In this document: positions 55,144-64,000 of the stretch, in pieces
Layout of the letters: each line of letters begins with the position of its first letter
Position numbering within the stretch: the first letter of the stretch is position 1
Assembly: GCF_002848345.1 (NCBI RefSeq)
Contig: NZ_CP025429.1
Location: forward strand, 2,170,001-2,234,000
Length of the DNA stretch: 64,000 bases
Direction: 5' to 3'
DNA from: Chromobacterium sp. ATCC 53434
Lineage (GTDB): Bacteria; Pseudomonadota; Gammaproteobacteria; Burkholderiales; Chromobacteriaceae
Translations under genes and position numbers: made by a program
Notes under the pieces: model-generated
What the model was told of the DNA's origin: nothing
What the model saw: only the letters and a program-made list of their open reading frames with translations
Databases searched by the model: none

Positions 55144-55172
55144 ATTGCAACGACGCGGGCCCGGGGCCGCGC

Positions 55173-58049
55173 TCAAAAATCGCGTTGCGGCACCAGCACC
55201 GTGCGGTTGCCGTTGCTCTCCATCGGGCTGACGATGCCGGCTGCCTCCATCTCCTCTATCAGCCGCGCGGCGCGGTTGTAGCCTATGCGCAGATGGCGCT
55301 GTACGCCGGAAATCGACGGCTTGCGGGTGCGCAGCACGATTTCCACCGCCTCGTCGTACAAGGGGTCGGTCTCCGTCGCCGCCTGCGCCTTGGCCGTGGC
55401 GTCCGCGGATGCGTCGTCCGCCTCGCTTTCGCCGGTCAGCAGGCCTTCCACATAGTCCGGCTCGCCGAACTGCTTCAGATGTTCGACCACCGCGTGGACC
55501 TCGTCGTCGGTGACGAAGGCGCCATGCACGCGCTGCGGATAGCCGGTGCCCGGCGGCAGGTAGAGCATGTCCCCTTGGCCCAGCAGGCTCTCCGCGCCCA
55601 TTTGGTCCAGAATGGTGCGGCTGTCTATCTTGCTGGACACCTGGAAGGCGATGCGGGTCGGGATGTTGGCCTTGATCAAGCCGGTGATCACATCGACGGA
55701 CGGCCGCTGGGTGGCCAGAATCAGGTGGATGCCGGCGGCGCGCGCCTTCTGCGCCAGTCGGGCGATCAATTCCTCTATCTTCTTGCCGGCCACCATCATC
55801 AAGTCGGCGAACTCATCGACCACCACGACGATGAACGGCAGCGTGTCGAGCGGTTCCGGCGTTTCCGGCGTCAGGCTGAACGGATTGGCGATGCGCTGGC
55901 CGCGCTCGGCGGCCTCGCGCACCTTCTGGTTGTAGCCGGCCAGATTGCGCACGCCCAGCGAGCTCATCAGCCGGTAGCGGCGTTCCATCTCGCCGACGCA
56001 CCAGTTCAGCGCGTTGGCGGCCAGCTTCATGTCGGTGACCACCGGCGCCAGCAGATGCGGGATGTCGTTGTAGACCGACAGCTCCAGCATCTTGGGGTCG
56101 ATCATGATGAAGCGGACTTCGTCCGGCGTCGCCTTGTACAGCAGCGACAATATCATCGCGTTGACGCCGACCGACTTGCCGGAACCGGTGGTGCCGGCGA
56201 CCAGCAGGTGCGGCGCCTTGGCCAGATCCGTCACAACCGGCTCGCCGGTGATGTCCTTGCCCAGGGCCATGGTCAGCCGCGACGCGTTATTCTGGAACAC
56301 GTCGGCGGAGAAAATTTCCGACAGCCGTATCATCTGCCGCTTCGGATTGGGCAGCTCCAGGCCCATGCAGGTCTTGCCCGGTATCGTCTCCACCACCCGG
56401 ATCGAGGCCAGACCCAGCGCGCGCGACAGATCCTTCATCAGGTTCACCACCTGGTTGCCGCGCACGCCGACCGCCGGCTCCACTTCGTAGCGGGTGATCA
56501 CCGGACCGGCATAGGCGTCCACCACGCTGACCTTGACCTTGAACTCGGCGCACTTTTCCTCGATGACGATGCCGCGCTCGATCAGTTCGTCCTGGTTGCA
56601 GGCTTCCTGGGCCGCATCGGCCGGGCTCAGTAGTTCCAGACCGGGCAGCATGGAGTCGTCGTAATCGACGCGCGCCGCCGCCGATGTCTCGGCATCGGCC
56701 TCCGTGTCGGCCTGGTCCGTCGACTGCGTCTGCGCAAGCGTGACCTGTTCAAACGGTATCTGCTCAAGCGGGATCGGAGGCGCTGCCGGCGCGTCCACCA
56801 GCACCCAGGGCAGCGGGCTGGCCACCAGCTTGTCGGCGGTCGCCGCCAGCGTCGGCGCCGGCGCCGCGTCCTGCAGCACCGTCTGCTGGACGATGGCCGG
56901 CTTGGCGTCCTGCTGCTGCACCAGTACGTCGCGGGTCTGCGGCCAGCGCCACGGCGTGCGGACGGACGGCGGCTCGGCTTCAGCCTGGGCCGCCGGCGAT
57001 TCCGCTTCGACTGTCGTCATCGGCGGCGGCTCGATCTCGGGCAGCGGCTCGGCCTCGTGGGCCTGCGGCGCCGGTTCCGGCTCGCCTATTCGCGGCCACG
57101 ACTCGACGCCGGCGAAAGATTCGACGTTGTCGTCTTCGGCCGCTTGCTCAGGCGGCAACGGCGCAGGCGTCTCGACCTCCTCGACAACGATCTGGACCGG
57201 CGCGATGGGCACGGACTCGATGACGATTTCAGCAACCGGCGGCGGCGGAGGATCGGCCGGCCGCGGGCTGGGCGCCGGCGTCGGACGCGGCAACTCGACG
57301 ACAGGCAGCGGCTTGGCCGGTTCGGCCCGGGCCGCCGGCTTGGCGCGCGGAATCGGCACCAGCTCCACCGGGGGCAACGGCGGCGGAGCGGATGGGACCG
57401 CGCGGCGATGGGCGTGCAGGCTGGCGACCTTGACGCGCACTTCGTGGCTGCCGATCACCGGCAATTCGCCGCTCCCGTCGCCATCCGCTCCGGCGCCGCG
57501 CGCGTGCTGCCTACGGCGGTAGTCCTGCTGCAGGTTGTCCTGCATTTCCGACAGGCCGATCACCGGCAAATCGTCACGCTCGGCGACGCGCGGCAACGGG
57601 CGCGCCTTCTTGCGGTAGTCGCGCGACAGCTCCAGCGTCGGCAACTCGGCCGGCGACTCGCGGCGCTCAGCCGGCGGCCTAGGCGGCAGCACGATGGTTT
57701 CGCGAGTATCGCGCACCGTGTCGGCGACCGCGTCGACCGGCGCTGGACGCGGCCGGAATATCGGCCGCGGCATGGCCACTGGCGGAATCGCTTCAGGCGC
57801 CGGCGCGATCGGCGCCGAGGGCCGGGATTTGATCTCGGCGGGATCGGCCGCCATCGCGGCTTCCGCTTCGACCGCGACCGGCTTGCGCGCTTCGTCGGCG
57901 AAGTAATCGGGCTCGTAACGCTCGGCCCGGCCCTCGACGCCGAGCATGCGGTCCAGCTTCTGCGTCAGCATAGGCAAAGACAGCTTTTTGCTCTTGATCA
58001 GCCAGCCGGCCAGCGCCAGCAGCGGCAACAGTAAGACTACAAACCACAC
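55173..58049 (-). CDS. ftsK: FtsK-family DNA translocase with a single membrane segment
   Basis: A 958-residue protein. Residues 1-17 ([17 protein letters not shown]) are the only membrane segment; the four-helix N-domain of normal FtsK is missing. About 430 residues of Ala/Pro/Glu-rich linker follow. The C-terminal 480 residues are a complete FtsK motor: Walker [65 protein letters not shown]. The gamma winged-helix domain follows at the end ([40 protein letters not shown]). It pumps DNA towards dif and activates XerCD; a second FtsK with the full N-domain may be elsewhere. Confidence 0.92.
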   Translation of the reverse strand: MWFVVLLLPLLALAGWLIKSKKLSLPMLTQKLDRMLGVEGRAERYEPDYFADEARKPVAVEAEAAMAADPAEIKSRPSAPIAPAPEAIPPVAMPRPIFRPRPAPVDAVADTVRDTRETIVLPPRPPAERRESPAELPTLELSRDYRKKARPLPRVAERDDLPVIGLSEMQDNLQQDYRRRQHARGAGADGDGSGELPVIGSHEVRVKVASLHAHRRAVPSAPPPLPPVELVPIPRAKPAARAEPAKPLPVVELPRPTPAPSPRPADPPPPPVAEIVIESVPIAPVQIVVEEVETPAPLPPEQAAEDDNVESFAGVESWPRIGEPEPAPQAHEAEPLPEIEPPPMTTVEAESPAAQAEAEPPSVRTPWRWPQTRDVLVQQQDAKPAIVQQTVLQDAAPAPTLAATADKLVASPLPWVLVDAPAAPPIPLEQIPFEQVTLAQTQSTDQADTEADAETSAAARVDYDDSMLPGLELLSPADAAQEACNQDELIERGIVIEEKCAEFKVKVSVVDAYAGPVITRYEVEPAVGVRGNQVVNLMKDLSRALGLASIRVVETIPGKTCMGLELPNPKRQMIRLSEIFSADVFQNNASRLTMALGKDITGEPVVTDLAKAPHLLVAGTTGSGKSVGVNAMILSLLYKATPDEVRFIMIDPKMLELSVYNDIPHLLAPVVTDMKLAANALNWCVGEMERRYRLMSSLGVRNLAGYNQKVREAAERGQRIANPFSLTPETPEPLDTLPFIVVVVDEFADLMMVAGKKIEELIARLAQKARAAGIHLILATQRPSVDVITGLIKANIPTRIAFQVSSKIDSRTILDQMGAESLLGQGDMLYLPPGTGYPQRVHGAFVTDDEVHAVVEHLKQFGEPDYVEGLLTGESEADDASADATAKAQAATETDPLYDEAVEIVLRTRKPSISGVQRHLRIGYNRAARLIEEMEAAGIVSPMESNGNRTVLVPQRDF

Positions 58050-58204
58050 AGTGGAAAACCCCGAATTCTAGCCGCCCGCCGTTGTCGCGGACGCGTTTTG
58101 GTCGATGGCGGCGCGATGCGCGCACGCATCCGTCAAACCGCCTGTCACTTTTATCGTCGAATTGTAACGGCTTTACCGTCGTCCGGCAGGCCGATTTGCA
58201 TCAG

Positions 58205-58259
58205 CGCCTGTTTACGCTCTTTTTGCGCCGCGATACTCGTAAAAGACCGTGAACAGGCT
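58205..58259. repeat. palindromic repeat with two opposed GCCTGTT arms
   Basis: Left arm GCGCCTGTTTACGCTCTTTT, right arm AAAAGACCGTGAACAGGCT. The pair makes an imperfect inverted repeat of about 55 bp immediately downstream of pgpA. Arms are variants of the repeat at 51752 and 40488. May act as a terminator for pgpA. Confidence 0.65.
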
Positions 58260-58260
58260 G

Positions 58261-58767
58261 TTACAGCCAGCGCCAGATCAGCGCTTGCGCCGCCAGCGCG
58301 AACAGCGCGGCGATCACGTCGTCCACCATCACGCCGAAACCGCCGCCGACGCGCTGGTCGAACCAGCGTATCGGCCATGGCTTGACGATGTCGAATAGGC
58401 GGAACAGCGCGAAGGCCAGAATCCAGCCGGCCCAGCCGGCCGGCGCGAAAGCCAGCACCAGCAGCATGCCGACGACCTCGTCCCAGACGATGCCGCCGTA
58501 GTCGTGCACGCCCAGCGCCTTGCCGGTGACGCCGCACACGTATACGCCGAGCAAGAACAGCGGCAGGCACAGCGCCGCCAGCATCCAGCCGGAAACGCCC
58601 AGCGCCTGCAGCGGGAAGAACAGCGGATAGGCCACCAGCGTGCCCCAGGTGCCCGGCGCCTTCTTCATCAAACCGCTGCCGAAGCCGAAGGACAGCAAAT
58701 GCTCGGGCCTGCTCAGCAGAAAGCGCCAGTTTGGCGTCGTTTTCGGGGTCTCAGCCGAAATGGTCAT
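58261..58767 (-). CDS. pgpA: phosphatidylglycerophosphatase A
   Basis: A 168-residue inner-membrane enzyme that removes phosphate from phosphatidylglycerol phosphate. LSFGFGSGLMKKAPGTWGTLVAYPLFFPL is the family start, then DYGGIVWDEVVGML and FRLFDIVKPWPIRWFDQRVGGGFGVMVDDVIAALFA with the active-site aspartates. Four hydrophobic segments. It overlaps thiL by 17 bases, the order nusB-thiL-pgpA known from proteobacteria. Confidence 0.95.
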   Translation of the reverse strand: MTISAETPKTTPNWRFLLSRPEHLLSFGFGSGLMKKAPGTWGTLVAYPLFFPLQALGVSGWMLAALCLPLFLLGVYVCGVTGKALGVHDYGGIVWDEVVGMLLVLAFAPAGWAGWILAFALFRLFDIVKPWPIRWFDQRVGGGFGVMVDDVIAALFALAAQALIWRWL

Positions 58768-59701
58768 AACCTTCCTTGTCCAGTTTCACTATCTGGCCGG
58801 CGGCATCCAGCAGGCGGCCGCCCTGCCCGTCCAGCACGCGGCCGATGCGGGTCGCCCGGCAGCCACAGGCCGCGGCGGCGGCCTCGATGCCGGCCCGCGC
58901 GCCCGGCGGCGCGGTGAACACCAGTTCGTAGTCGTCGCCGCCGGCGGCCAGGCAATCGATGTATTCCAGCCTGTCGGTCTCCAGCCGCGGATGCGACGGC
59001 AGGCTGTCGGCCCATACTTCGCCGGCCACGCCGGAGGCGCTCAGGATGTGGCCGAGGTCGGCCATCAGTCCGTCCGACACGTCGGCGGCGGCATGGGCCA
59101 ACGGCAGCAGCGCCGCGCCCAGCGCCAGCCTCGGCTCCGGGTACTCCAGTTTGTGTCTGGCCGCGGCCAGCAGTTCCGCATCGTTTACATTCAGCCGCCC
59201 CAGGCGCTGACGCACCGCCAGCGCGCCCAGCCCCAATTCGCCGGAGACCCAGATATCGTCGCCGGCCCTGGCGGCGTCGCGCCGCAGCGCCCGGCCGGAC
59301 GGCGTCTCGCCCATTATCGTGACCGACAGCGTCAGCGGGCCGCCGGTGGTGTCGCCGCCTATCAGTTCGACGCCGTGCGCGTCGGCCAGCGCGAAAAAGC
59401 CGGCGGCGAACTCCGCCACCCAGGCTTGGTCGGCGCGCGGCAGCGCGATGGCCAGCAAGGCCCAGCGCGGCGTCGCGCCCATCGCCGCCATATCGGACAG
59501 ATTGACGGCCAGCGTCTTGTGGCCCAGCGCGCGCGGCGCGACGTCGGCGAAGAAATGGCGCCCCTCGACCAGCATGTCGACCGACACGTGCAGCTCATGG
59601 CCGGGCGTAGGCCGCACGATGGCGGCGTCGTCGCCGACGCCCAGCAACGCCGACGGCGCGGCGCGCTTGAAGTAACGGCCTATCAGTTCGAATTCCTTCA
59701 T
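58751..59701 (-). CDS. thiL: thiamine-monophosphate kinase
   Basis: A 316-residue enzyme that phosphorylates thiamine monophosphate to thiamine diphosphate. MKEFELIGRYFKRA, LGVGDDAAIVRP, VSVDMLVEGRHFF, NLSDMAAMGATPRWALLAI and IGGDTTGGPLTLSVT are the metal- and ATP-binding motifs of the PurM-like fold, and VSDGLMADLGHIL is the later substrate motif. Complete. It lies 57 bp after nusB, with a terminator in the space. Confidence 0.96.
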   Translation of the reverse strand: MKEFELIGRYFKRAAPSALLGVGDDAAIVRPTPGHELHVSVDMLVEGRHFFADVAPRALGHKTLAVNLSDMAAMGATPRWALLAIALPRADQAWVAEFAAGFFALADAHGVELIGGDTTGGPLTLSVTIMGETPSGRALRRDAARAGDDIWVSGELGLGALAVRQRLGRLNVNDAELLAAARHKLEYPEPRLALGAALLPLAHAAADVSDGLMADLGHILSASGVAGEVWADSLPSHPRLETDRLEYIDCLAAGGDDYELVFTAPPGARAGIEAAAAACGCRATRIGRVLDGQGGRLLDAAGQIVKLDKEGYDHFG

Positions 59702-59717
59702 GGCCCCTCACGCAAAA

Positions 59718-59739
59718 ACACCCGCCGGCGGCGGGTGTG
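59718..59739 (-). terminator. hairpin terminator between nusB and thiL
   Basis: Stem ACACCCGCC/GGCGGGTGT (loop of three). Here it is read on the minus strand, after thiL's upstream neighbour nusB has ended, followed by TTTTTGCG. Partial termination would make thiL-pgpA less expressed than nusB. Confidence 0.65.
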
Positions 59740-59758
59740 ATCGAACGGCAGCGCCGGC

Positions 59759-60208
59759 TCAGTCCTGCTTGCGGCGCTGCTTCTGCGCCAGCACTTCGTC
59801 GCCGCGCACTTCGGCGGCCAGCTTGTCCAGCACGCCATTGACGAATTTGTGGCCGTCGGTGCCGCCGAAGGTCTTGGTGATCTCGATGGCTTCGTTGATG
59901 ATCACCGGATACGGCGTTTCCGGGCTCTGCGTCAGCTCCAGCGCGGCCATCAGCAGCACGGCGCGCTCGACCGGGCTGACTTCGTCCTCGGCGCGCTCGT
60001 AGTAGCGGCCGATCTGGACCGACAGCGTGCCGACGTCCTTCAGCACGCCGTACAGGATGCTGCGGAACAGCGCCTCGTCGGCCTTGGCGAAGTATTCGTT
60101 CTCGCGCAGGTGCTTTTCAATCAGCGAAGCCGGACGATCCTGGTTCAGCTCCCATTCGTAAATGCCTTGCACGGCGAATTCACGGGCGCGGCGGCGGGCG
60201 GTTTTCAT
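59759..60208 (-). CDS. nusB: transcription antitermination factor NusB
   Basis: A 149-residue protein (MKTARRRAREFAVQGIYEWELNQD ... PVERAVLLMAALELTQSPETPYPVIINEAIEITKTFGGTDGHKFVNGVLDKLA), all helical, of the normal NusB length. It binds boxA RNA with NusE (S10) to prevent termination in rRNA operons. It follows ribH, the usual position. Confidence 0.97.
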   Translation of the reverse strand: MKTARRRAREFAVQGIYEWELNQDRPASLIEKHLRENEYFAKADEALFRSILYGVLKDVGTLSVQIGRYYERAEDEVSPVERAVLLMAALELTQSPETPYPVIINEAIEITKTFGGTDGHKFVNGVLDKLAAEVRGDEVLAQKQRRKQD

Positions 60209-60280
60209 GTTGGCGATTCCTTGAAAAGAGCAAGGGAAGCGGCGATCGCGCGCGCTTCCCGTCTGTGGCGGCGGGCGGGA

Positions 60281-60748
60281 TCAGCCGCGCAGCGCCTTGT
60301 GCAGATTGGCCATCTCCACCGCGACGCGGGCGGCGTCGCCGCCCTTCTCCTGCATGCGGACTTCCGCCTGCTCGTCGTTCTCGGTGGTCAGGATGGCGTT
60401 GGCTACCGGAATGTCGAAGTCCAGGCCGACGCGGGTGACGCCGGCGCCGGATTCGTTCGATACCAGCTCGAAATGATAGGTTTCGCCGCGGATCACCGCG
60501 CCCAGCGCCACCAGCGCGTGGTAACGGCCGGTCTTGGCCATGGTCTGCAGCACCAGCGGCACCTCCAGCGCGCCCGGCACGGTGGCCAGCGTCACATCGG
60601 CGGCGGCAACGCCCAGCCGGCCCAGTTCGGCGAGGCAGGCGTCGCGCAGGCCGTGGCATACCGGCGTGTTGAAACGCGCCATCACAATGCCGATTTTCAG
60701 GCCCTGACCGGACAGGTTGGGTTCGATACGCTGGATGGTTTCAAGCAT
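60281..60748 (-). CDS. ribH: 6,7-dimethyl-8-ribityllumazine synthase
   Basis: A 155-residue enzyme joining the ribityl-aminouracil and the 3,4-dihydroxybutanone phosphate to lumazine. [56 protein letters not shown] and [22 protein letters not shown] are diagnostic, with the histidine after ETYHFE in place. Forms icosahedral or pentameric assemblies. It lies between ribBX and nusB, about 60 bp after the former. Confidence 0.97.
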   Translation of the reverse strand: MLETIQRIEPNLSGQGLKIGIVMARFNTPVCHGLRDACLAELGRLGVAAADVTLATVPGALEVPLVLQTMAKTGRYHALVALGAVIRGETYHFELVSNESGAGVTRVGLDFDIPVANAILTTENDEQAEVRMQEKGGDAARVAVEMANLHKALRG

Positions 60749-60807
60749 GGGAGTCCTCGCGGCGAAAACACTAAGGAAAGCCGGCGATTGTACCCCAAGC
60801 GCGGCGA

Positions 60808-61932
60808 TTAGGCCACGCCCGCGCCGTCCTGCCCATCGACATGAAAGTGGCCAGGCTGGCTGAAACCGGTCACTTCCAGCTCGAAGCCGGCCATCGACGG
60901 CAGACTCACCGGGCTGGACATCAGCCGCATCTTGCCGACGCCGAGCGCTTTCAGCATCTGCGCGCCGATGCCGAAGGTCTTGCTGTCCCACTTCTGCCGC
61001 TGCGGCTCCTGGCCGAGCGCCCGTTGAGCCAGATCGACGCCGGTCTCGTCGCGGTACAGCAGCACCATCACGCCGCAGCCTTCGTCCTCTATCGTTTCCA
61101 GCGCATTGGGCAGCGTCCAGGAATGATGGCTGCACAAGGGCGCCAGCATGTCGATCACCGACAACGGCTCATGCACCCGCACCAGGGTCTCCCGGTCGGC
61201 GCGGATCTTGCCCTTGCTCAGCGCCAGATGGGTGGCCGAGGTGGTGATGTCGCGGAACACGTGCAGGTCGAAGCTGCCGAACGGCGTCTCCACCGGCCGC
61301 TCGCCGACCTTTTCCACCAGCGACTCGGTGCGGCTCCGGTACTGGATCAGGTCGGAGATGGTGCCTATCTTCAGGCCATGCTGTTTGGCGAACTCCAGCA
61401 ATTCCGGCAGGCGCGCCATCGTGCCGTCGTCGTTCATGATCTCGCAGATCACGCCGGCCGGCCCGACACCTGCCAGCATCGCCAGATCGCAGCCGGCTTC
61501 GGTATGGCCGGCGCGGATCAGCACGCCGCCGTTCTGCGCCTTCAGCGGAAACACGTGGCCCGGCTGCACCAGATCGCTGGCCTTGGCCAATCTTGCCACC
61601 GCGGTCTTGATGGTGTGGGCGCGGTCGGCGGCGGAGATGCCGGTGGTGACGCCTTCGGCCGCCTCGATGGACACGGTGAAGTTGGTGCCGAAGCTGGTGC
61701 CGTTGTTGCCGGTCATCATCGGCAGGTTCAACCGCTGGCAGCGCTCCTCGCTCAACGTCAGGCAGATCAGGCCGCGGCCGTGCTTGGCCATGAAGTTGAT
61801 CGCCTCCGGCGTGACGAATTCGGCCGCCATCACCAGATCGCCCTCGTTCTCGCGGTCTTCGGCGTCCATCAGCACCACCATCTTGCCAGCCTGGATGTCG
61901 GCGATGATGTCTTGAATCGGGGAAATGGCCAT
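60808..61932 (-). CDS. ribB: 3,4-dihydroxy-2-butanone 4-phosphate synthase fused to a degenerate GTP-cyclohydrolase-II-like domain (RibBX type)
   Basis: About 374 residues. Residues 1-205 are a complete RibB ([76 protein letters not shown] and [30 protein letters not shown]). It makes DHBP from ribulose 5-phosphate. The second half has the position of RibA, but the zinc site is gone: [22 protein letters not shown] replaces [11 protein letters not shown]...RCDCG. This is the RibBX pattern known from other proteobacteria. The real RibA activity is probably the gene at 28207. Confidence 0.9.
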   Translation of the reverse strand: MAISPIQDIIADIQAGKMVVLMDAEDRENEGDLVMAAEFVTPEAINFMAKHGRGLICLTLSEERCQRLNLPMMTGNNGTSFGTNFTVSIEAAEGVTTGISAADRAHTIKTAVARLAKASDLVQPGHVFPLKAQNGGVLIRAGHTEAGCDLAMLAGVGPAGVICEIMNDDGTMARLPELLEFAKQHGLKIGTISDLIQYRSRTESLVEKVGERPVETPFGSFDLHVFRDITTSATHLALSKGKIRADRETLVRVHEPLSVIDMLAPLCSHHSWTLPNALETIEDEGCGVMVLLYRDETGVDLAQRALGQEPQRQKWDSKTFGIGAQMLKALGVGKMRLMSSPVSLPSMAGFELEVTGFSQPGHFHVDGQDGAGVA

Positions 61933-61961
61933 TGCTGTGCTCCTTTGTCTGTCCGCCCGTC

Positions 61962-62624
61962 TCATGCGGGCAATAAATCCAGCGCCCGGTATTCGCCGAG
62001 CGTCGCCGTTTCGCCGTCTCGCAGCGCCAGCGGCTTGTTGAACAAGGGGCCGTCCACCACCAGCGTGTGGAACTCGCCCGCCTCGCCGCAGGGATCCACG
62101 CCCTCGGCCAGCATGTCTTCTATCAGCTGCCGGTTGAAAGTCCGGCCCAGCCACTTTTCATCCACCAGCGCGGTATTGACCATCACCACGCGGGCGACGA
62201 ATCCCGCATTGACGAACGCCCGCGCCAGATCGGCGCGGGCCTGCCGCCACAAAGGCAGGATCGCGCCGAGGCCCGCCTCGGCGCAGACGCCCTCTTCCCA
62301 TTCGCGGTGCGCGTCCAGATCGATGTCGCCGAACACCACGGCCTGGACGCCGTCCGCTCTGGCCGCGCGCAAGCGCTCGATGAAGACCTCGCGATAATCA
62401 TTCCAGCTCGCCTTCCCCAAACACTGGGGCAGCCCCAATGCCTGAGCCTGAAGCGCCAGCACCTCGGGCCGCGCGCCATGCGAGCGGGAGCGCCCGCCGG
62501 TCTCGTCCAGCATGGTCAGCAGCGCCTTCGGCTTGGCGCCGGCCTGGACCGCGCGCCACAGGGCGAGGCAACTGTCCTTGCCGCCGCTCCACGACGCCAG
62601 CACCGGCAGATCGCGCAAGATCAC
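61962..62624 (-). CDS. PP-loop ATPase, Dph6-related (adenine nucleotide alpha-hydrolase family)
   Basis: A 220-residue protein. The N-terminal loop SWSGGKDSCLALWRA is the PP-motif of N-type ATP pyrophosphatases, followed by LLTMLDETGGRSRSHGARPEVLALQAQALGLP and VVFGDIDLDAHREWEEGVCAEAGL, as in diphthine-ammonia-ligase-like proteins. In bacteria without diphthamide the function is unknown. Here it sits inside the riboflavin operon, overlapping ribE by four bases (ATGA), with 30 bp to ribBX. Confidence 0.85.
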   Translation of the reverse strand: MILRDLPVLASWSGGKDSCLALWRAVQAGAKPKALLTMLDETGGRSRSHGARPEVLALQAQALGLPQCLGKASWNDYREVFIERLRAARADGVQAVVFGDIDLDAHREWEEGVCAEAGLGAILPLWRQARADLARAFVNAGFVARVVMVNTALVDEKWLGRTFNRQLIEDMLAEGVDPCGEAGEFHTLVVDGPLFNKPLALRDGETATLGEYRALDLLPA

Positions 62625-63238
62625 GCGGCCTGGCCGCGCTGAGCCAGCACGCGCTCGACGGTGTCGACGATGGCCTGGGTCTGCGGGTCTATCTCGATAT
62701 TGATCTTGTCGCCCGGCCGGCGGCTGGCGATATTGGTCCGGTTCAACGTTTCCGGAATCAGATGGACGCAGAAGCGGCGACCCTCGACCGCGCCTATCGT
62801 CAGACTGATGCCGTCTATTCCGATATAGCCCTTGGTGAACACGTATTTTTCCAGACCGGCCGGCAGCTCGAACCAGACGGTGTGGTTGTTCGGAGATTCC
62901 ACGACGTCGGAAACCGCGGCGAGTCCCATTACGTGGCCGGACATCGCGTGGCCGCCGATGTCGTCGCCGAAGCGCGCCGCGCGCTCCACATTGACGCCGT
63001 CGCCGGCCTTCAGCGCGCCCAGATTGGTGACGCGCAGCGTTTCCTGCATCAGATCGAAATGAACGAGGTCGCCGTCGACGCGGGTGACGGTCAGACAGCA
63101 GCCGTTATGGGCCACCGAGGCGCCGAGCTGCAGGCTAGGAAGCATCGCCTGGGGCAGACGGACGATATGGGTGCGGAAATCCTGCTTTTCTTCGATGGCG
63201 ACCACTTCGGCCACGCCCTGGACGATACCGGTGAACAC
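62621..63238 (-). CDS. ribE: riboflavin synthase alpha chain
   Basis: A 205-residue enzyme dismutating two lumazines to riboflavin. The two lumazine-binding repeats are visible: MFTGIVQGVAEVVAIEEK ... LQLGASVAHNGCCLTVTRV and VMGLAAVSDVVESPNNHTVWFEL ... GYIGIDGISLTIG. Complete with the C-terminal helix (IDPQTQAIVDTVERVLAQ). It is the first gene of the rib operon. No FMN riboswitch consensus was seen upstream in the 120 bp to the TonB receptor. Confidence 0.96.
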   Translation of the reverse strand: MFTGIVQGVAEVVAIEEKQDFRTHIVRLPQAMLPSLQLGASVAHNGCCLTVTRVDGDLVHFDLMQETLRVTNLGALKAGDGVNVERAARFGDDIGGHAMSGHVMGLAAVSDVVESPNNHTVWFELPAGLEKYVFTKGYIGIDGISLTIGAVEGRRFCVHLIPETLNRTNIASRRPGDKINIEIDPQTQAIVDTVERVLAQRGQAA

Positions 63239-63313
63239 GGCAAGCTCCTTCGCTTTGATTGTCGTTTGGACGATATTGTAGCCGAACGGCCGTTTTCCAA
63301 TCCGCCGCCGTCA

Positions 63314-63338
63314 TAAAAAAACCGGCCAGCGGCCGGTT
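63314..63338 (-). terminator. terminator of the TonB-dependent receptor gene
   Basis: Stem AACCGGCC/GGCCGGTT with AGC loop and seven T residues on the minus strand, 20 bp after the receptor stop. Confidence 0.9.
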
Positions 63339-63358
63339 CGGGAATGATGCGCGACGGA

Positions 63359-64000
63359 TCAGAAGCGCCAGGACACGCTGCTGCGGATCGCTCGGCCCAT
63401 GCCTTCGGCGCCCTCGGTCAGATACGGCTGGTAGCTGCGGTTGAACAGATTGTCGACCGACAGCCGCGCCTCCATGCCCTTCAGCGCGGCCTGCTTCGGC
63501 TGCCACACCGCGAACAAGCCCGCCAGCGCGTAACCGTGCTGGGCCGGATAGGCGTAGCTGACCGCCTCCGGATTGACGTTCTGCGGCACGCGGTCCTGGG
63601 CGCGGATGAATTTGCCCTGGGCGCCCAGCGTCAGTCCTATCGGCGCGATAGTGTAGCCGGCCGACAGCACGGCCTTGCGCGGCGGAACGTCCACCATAGG
63701 CTCGTCCTTGCCCCATGGGTCGCGCAGACTGTGGCGGCGCTCGCCGACGATGGACGACAAGGACAGGCCGGCGAAGAAGCCGCGCCACTGATAGCGGCTG
63801 TCGAACTCGAAGCCGTCTATCACATAGCCCGGCAGATTGCGGTAGAAGCCTATCACCGCCGGCAGCGGCGCGCCCGGCGCGTCGCCGCGATTCTGGCCGA
63901 TGCGCTGGCCGATGGCGTCGGTGACGTCCTGGCGGAACCAGGTCAGGCTGGCGGCCAGCTTGTCGCCGGCGGCCAACATGCCGCCGCCGTCGAAGGCCAG
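63359..64000 (-). CDS. TonB-dependent outer-membrane receptor, C-terminal part (5' end off the window)
   Basis: About 213 residues of beta-barrel sequence ending in the outer-membrane signature SVSWRF. Strand pairs and turns are visible (SLTWFRQDVTDAIGQRI, YRNLPGYVIDGFEFDSRYQW, VLSAGYTIAPIGLTLGAQGKFI). The segment LSVDNLFNRSYQPYLTEGAEGMGRAIRSS is the conserved penultimate barrel part of heme/hemoglobin receptors. The ligand cannot be decided without the plug and N-terminus. It is separated from the rib operon by a terminator. Confidence 0.85.
   Translation of the reverse strand: MAFDGGGMLAAGDKLAASLTWFRQDVTDAIGQRIGQNRGDAPGAPLPAVIGFYRNLPGYVIDGFEFDSRYQWRGFFAGLSLSSIVGERRHSLRDPWGKDEPMVDVPPRKAVLSAGYTIAPIGLTLGAQGKFIRAQDRVPQNVNPEAVSYAYPAQHGYALAGLFAVWQPKQAALKGMEARLSVDNLFNRSYQPYLTEGAEGMGRAIRSSVSWRF

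Noticed and set aside
63239..63358. FMN riboswitch before the rib operon
   Set aside because: The 120 bp upstream of ribE are too short and lack the conserved RFN-element blocks; they hold the receptor terminator.
1..64000. CRISPR array, rRNA or tRNA genes
   Set aside because: No regularly spaced direct repeats and no rRNA or tRNA sequences were seen; the only tRNA-like end is that of tmRNA.

Overview
The window is a stretch of GC-rich chromosome from a Gram-negative proteobacterium, most likely a betaproteobacterium of the Neisseriales (Chromobacterium-like). Reasons: the gene complement (folC-dedD-cvpA-purF order, MASE4 histidine kinase, collagenase, coniferyl-aldehyde dehydrogenase), lipoproteins with Gram-negative signals, and a one-piece tmRNA with tag ANDETYALAA. 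The genus is an inference; the class is fairly secure.

Layout. 1-8.9 kb: a 5' part of a membrane histidine kinase, an HD hydrolase, an alpha/beta hydrolase-ferredoxin pair, dnaB, a BaiN-type flavoprotein, sodB, cheB and a decayed cheR, and a periplasmic binding protein. 8.9-18.7 kb: purF-cvpA-dedD-folC with a YgfX-like protein and a small conserved protein, uup, a second binding protein, a frameshifted sugar-binding protein and an NlpC/P60 lipoprotein.

18.7-27.7 kb is accessory DNA ending at the 3' end of the tmRNA gene. It holds the distal tail module of a P2-like phage (W-J-I-fibre-assembly chaperone) cut off upstream by an IS630 element, an aerolysin-family pore-forming toxin, two tandem terminators, a cold-shock gene, a small ORF behind a perfect 22-bp palindrome, and two copies of a 112-bp MITE-like repeat. 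27.8-41.1 kb returns to host genes: tmRNA, ribA, a GAF protein, a patatin, an M9 collagenase lipoprotein, Hsp33 coupled to an HslV-like protease, a GNAT-like protein in AT-richer DNA, an M24/creatinase-fold protein, and a MATE pump facing its TetR regulator.

41.1-46.6 kb is a second accessory block of lower GC: a third MITE copy broken by a second IS630 copy, an NHL-repeat lipoprotein, and a ToxR/CadC-like membrane regulator translationally coupled to a small FidL/ToxS-like membrane protein. 46.6-54.2 kb: an aldehyde dehydrogenase/Tat subunit/GMC oxidoreductase operon, an AraC regulator divergent from Ohr and an esterase, and a CoxE-type VWA protein. 54.2-63.3 kb: two small envelope or secreted proteins, an FtsK paralogue with one membrane segment, then ribE-(PP-loop)-ribBX-ribH-nusB-thiL-pgpA. 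The window ends inside a TonB-dependent receptor.

The genes tell a few joint stories. Riboflavin synthesis is spread over a rib operon whose RibA-like domain has lost its zinc cysteines and a separate intact ribA 33 kb away. The two accessory blocks share the same IS630 and the same MITE. Their cargo (pore-forming toxin, ToxR-like regulator, secreted repeat protein) is host-interaction-like. Two genes (cheR and a binding protein) are visibly broken.
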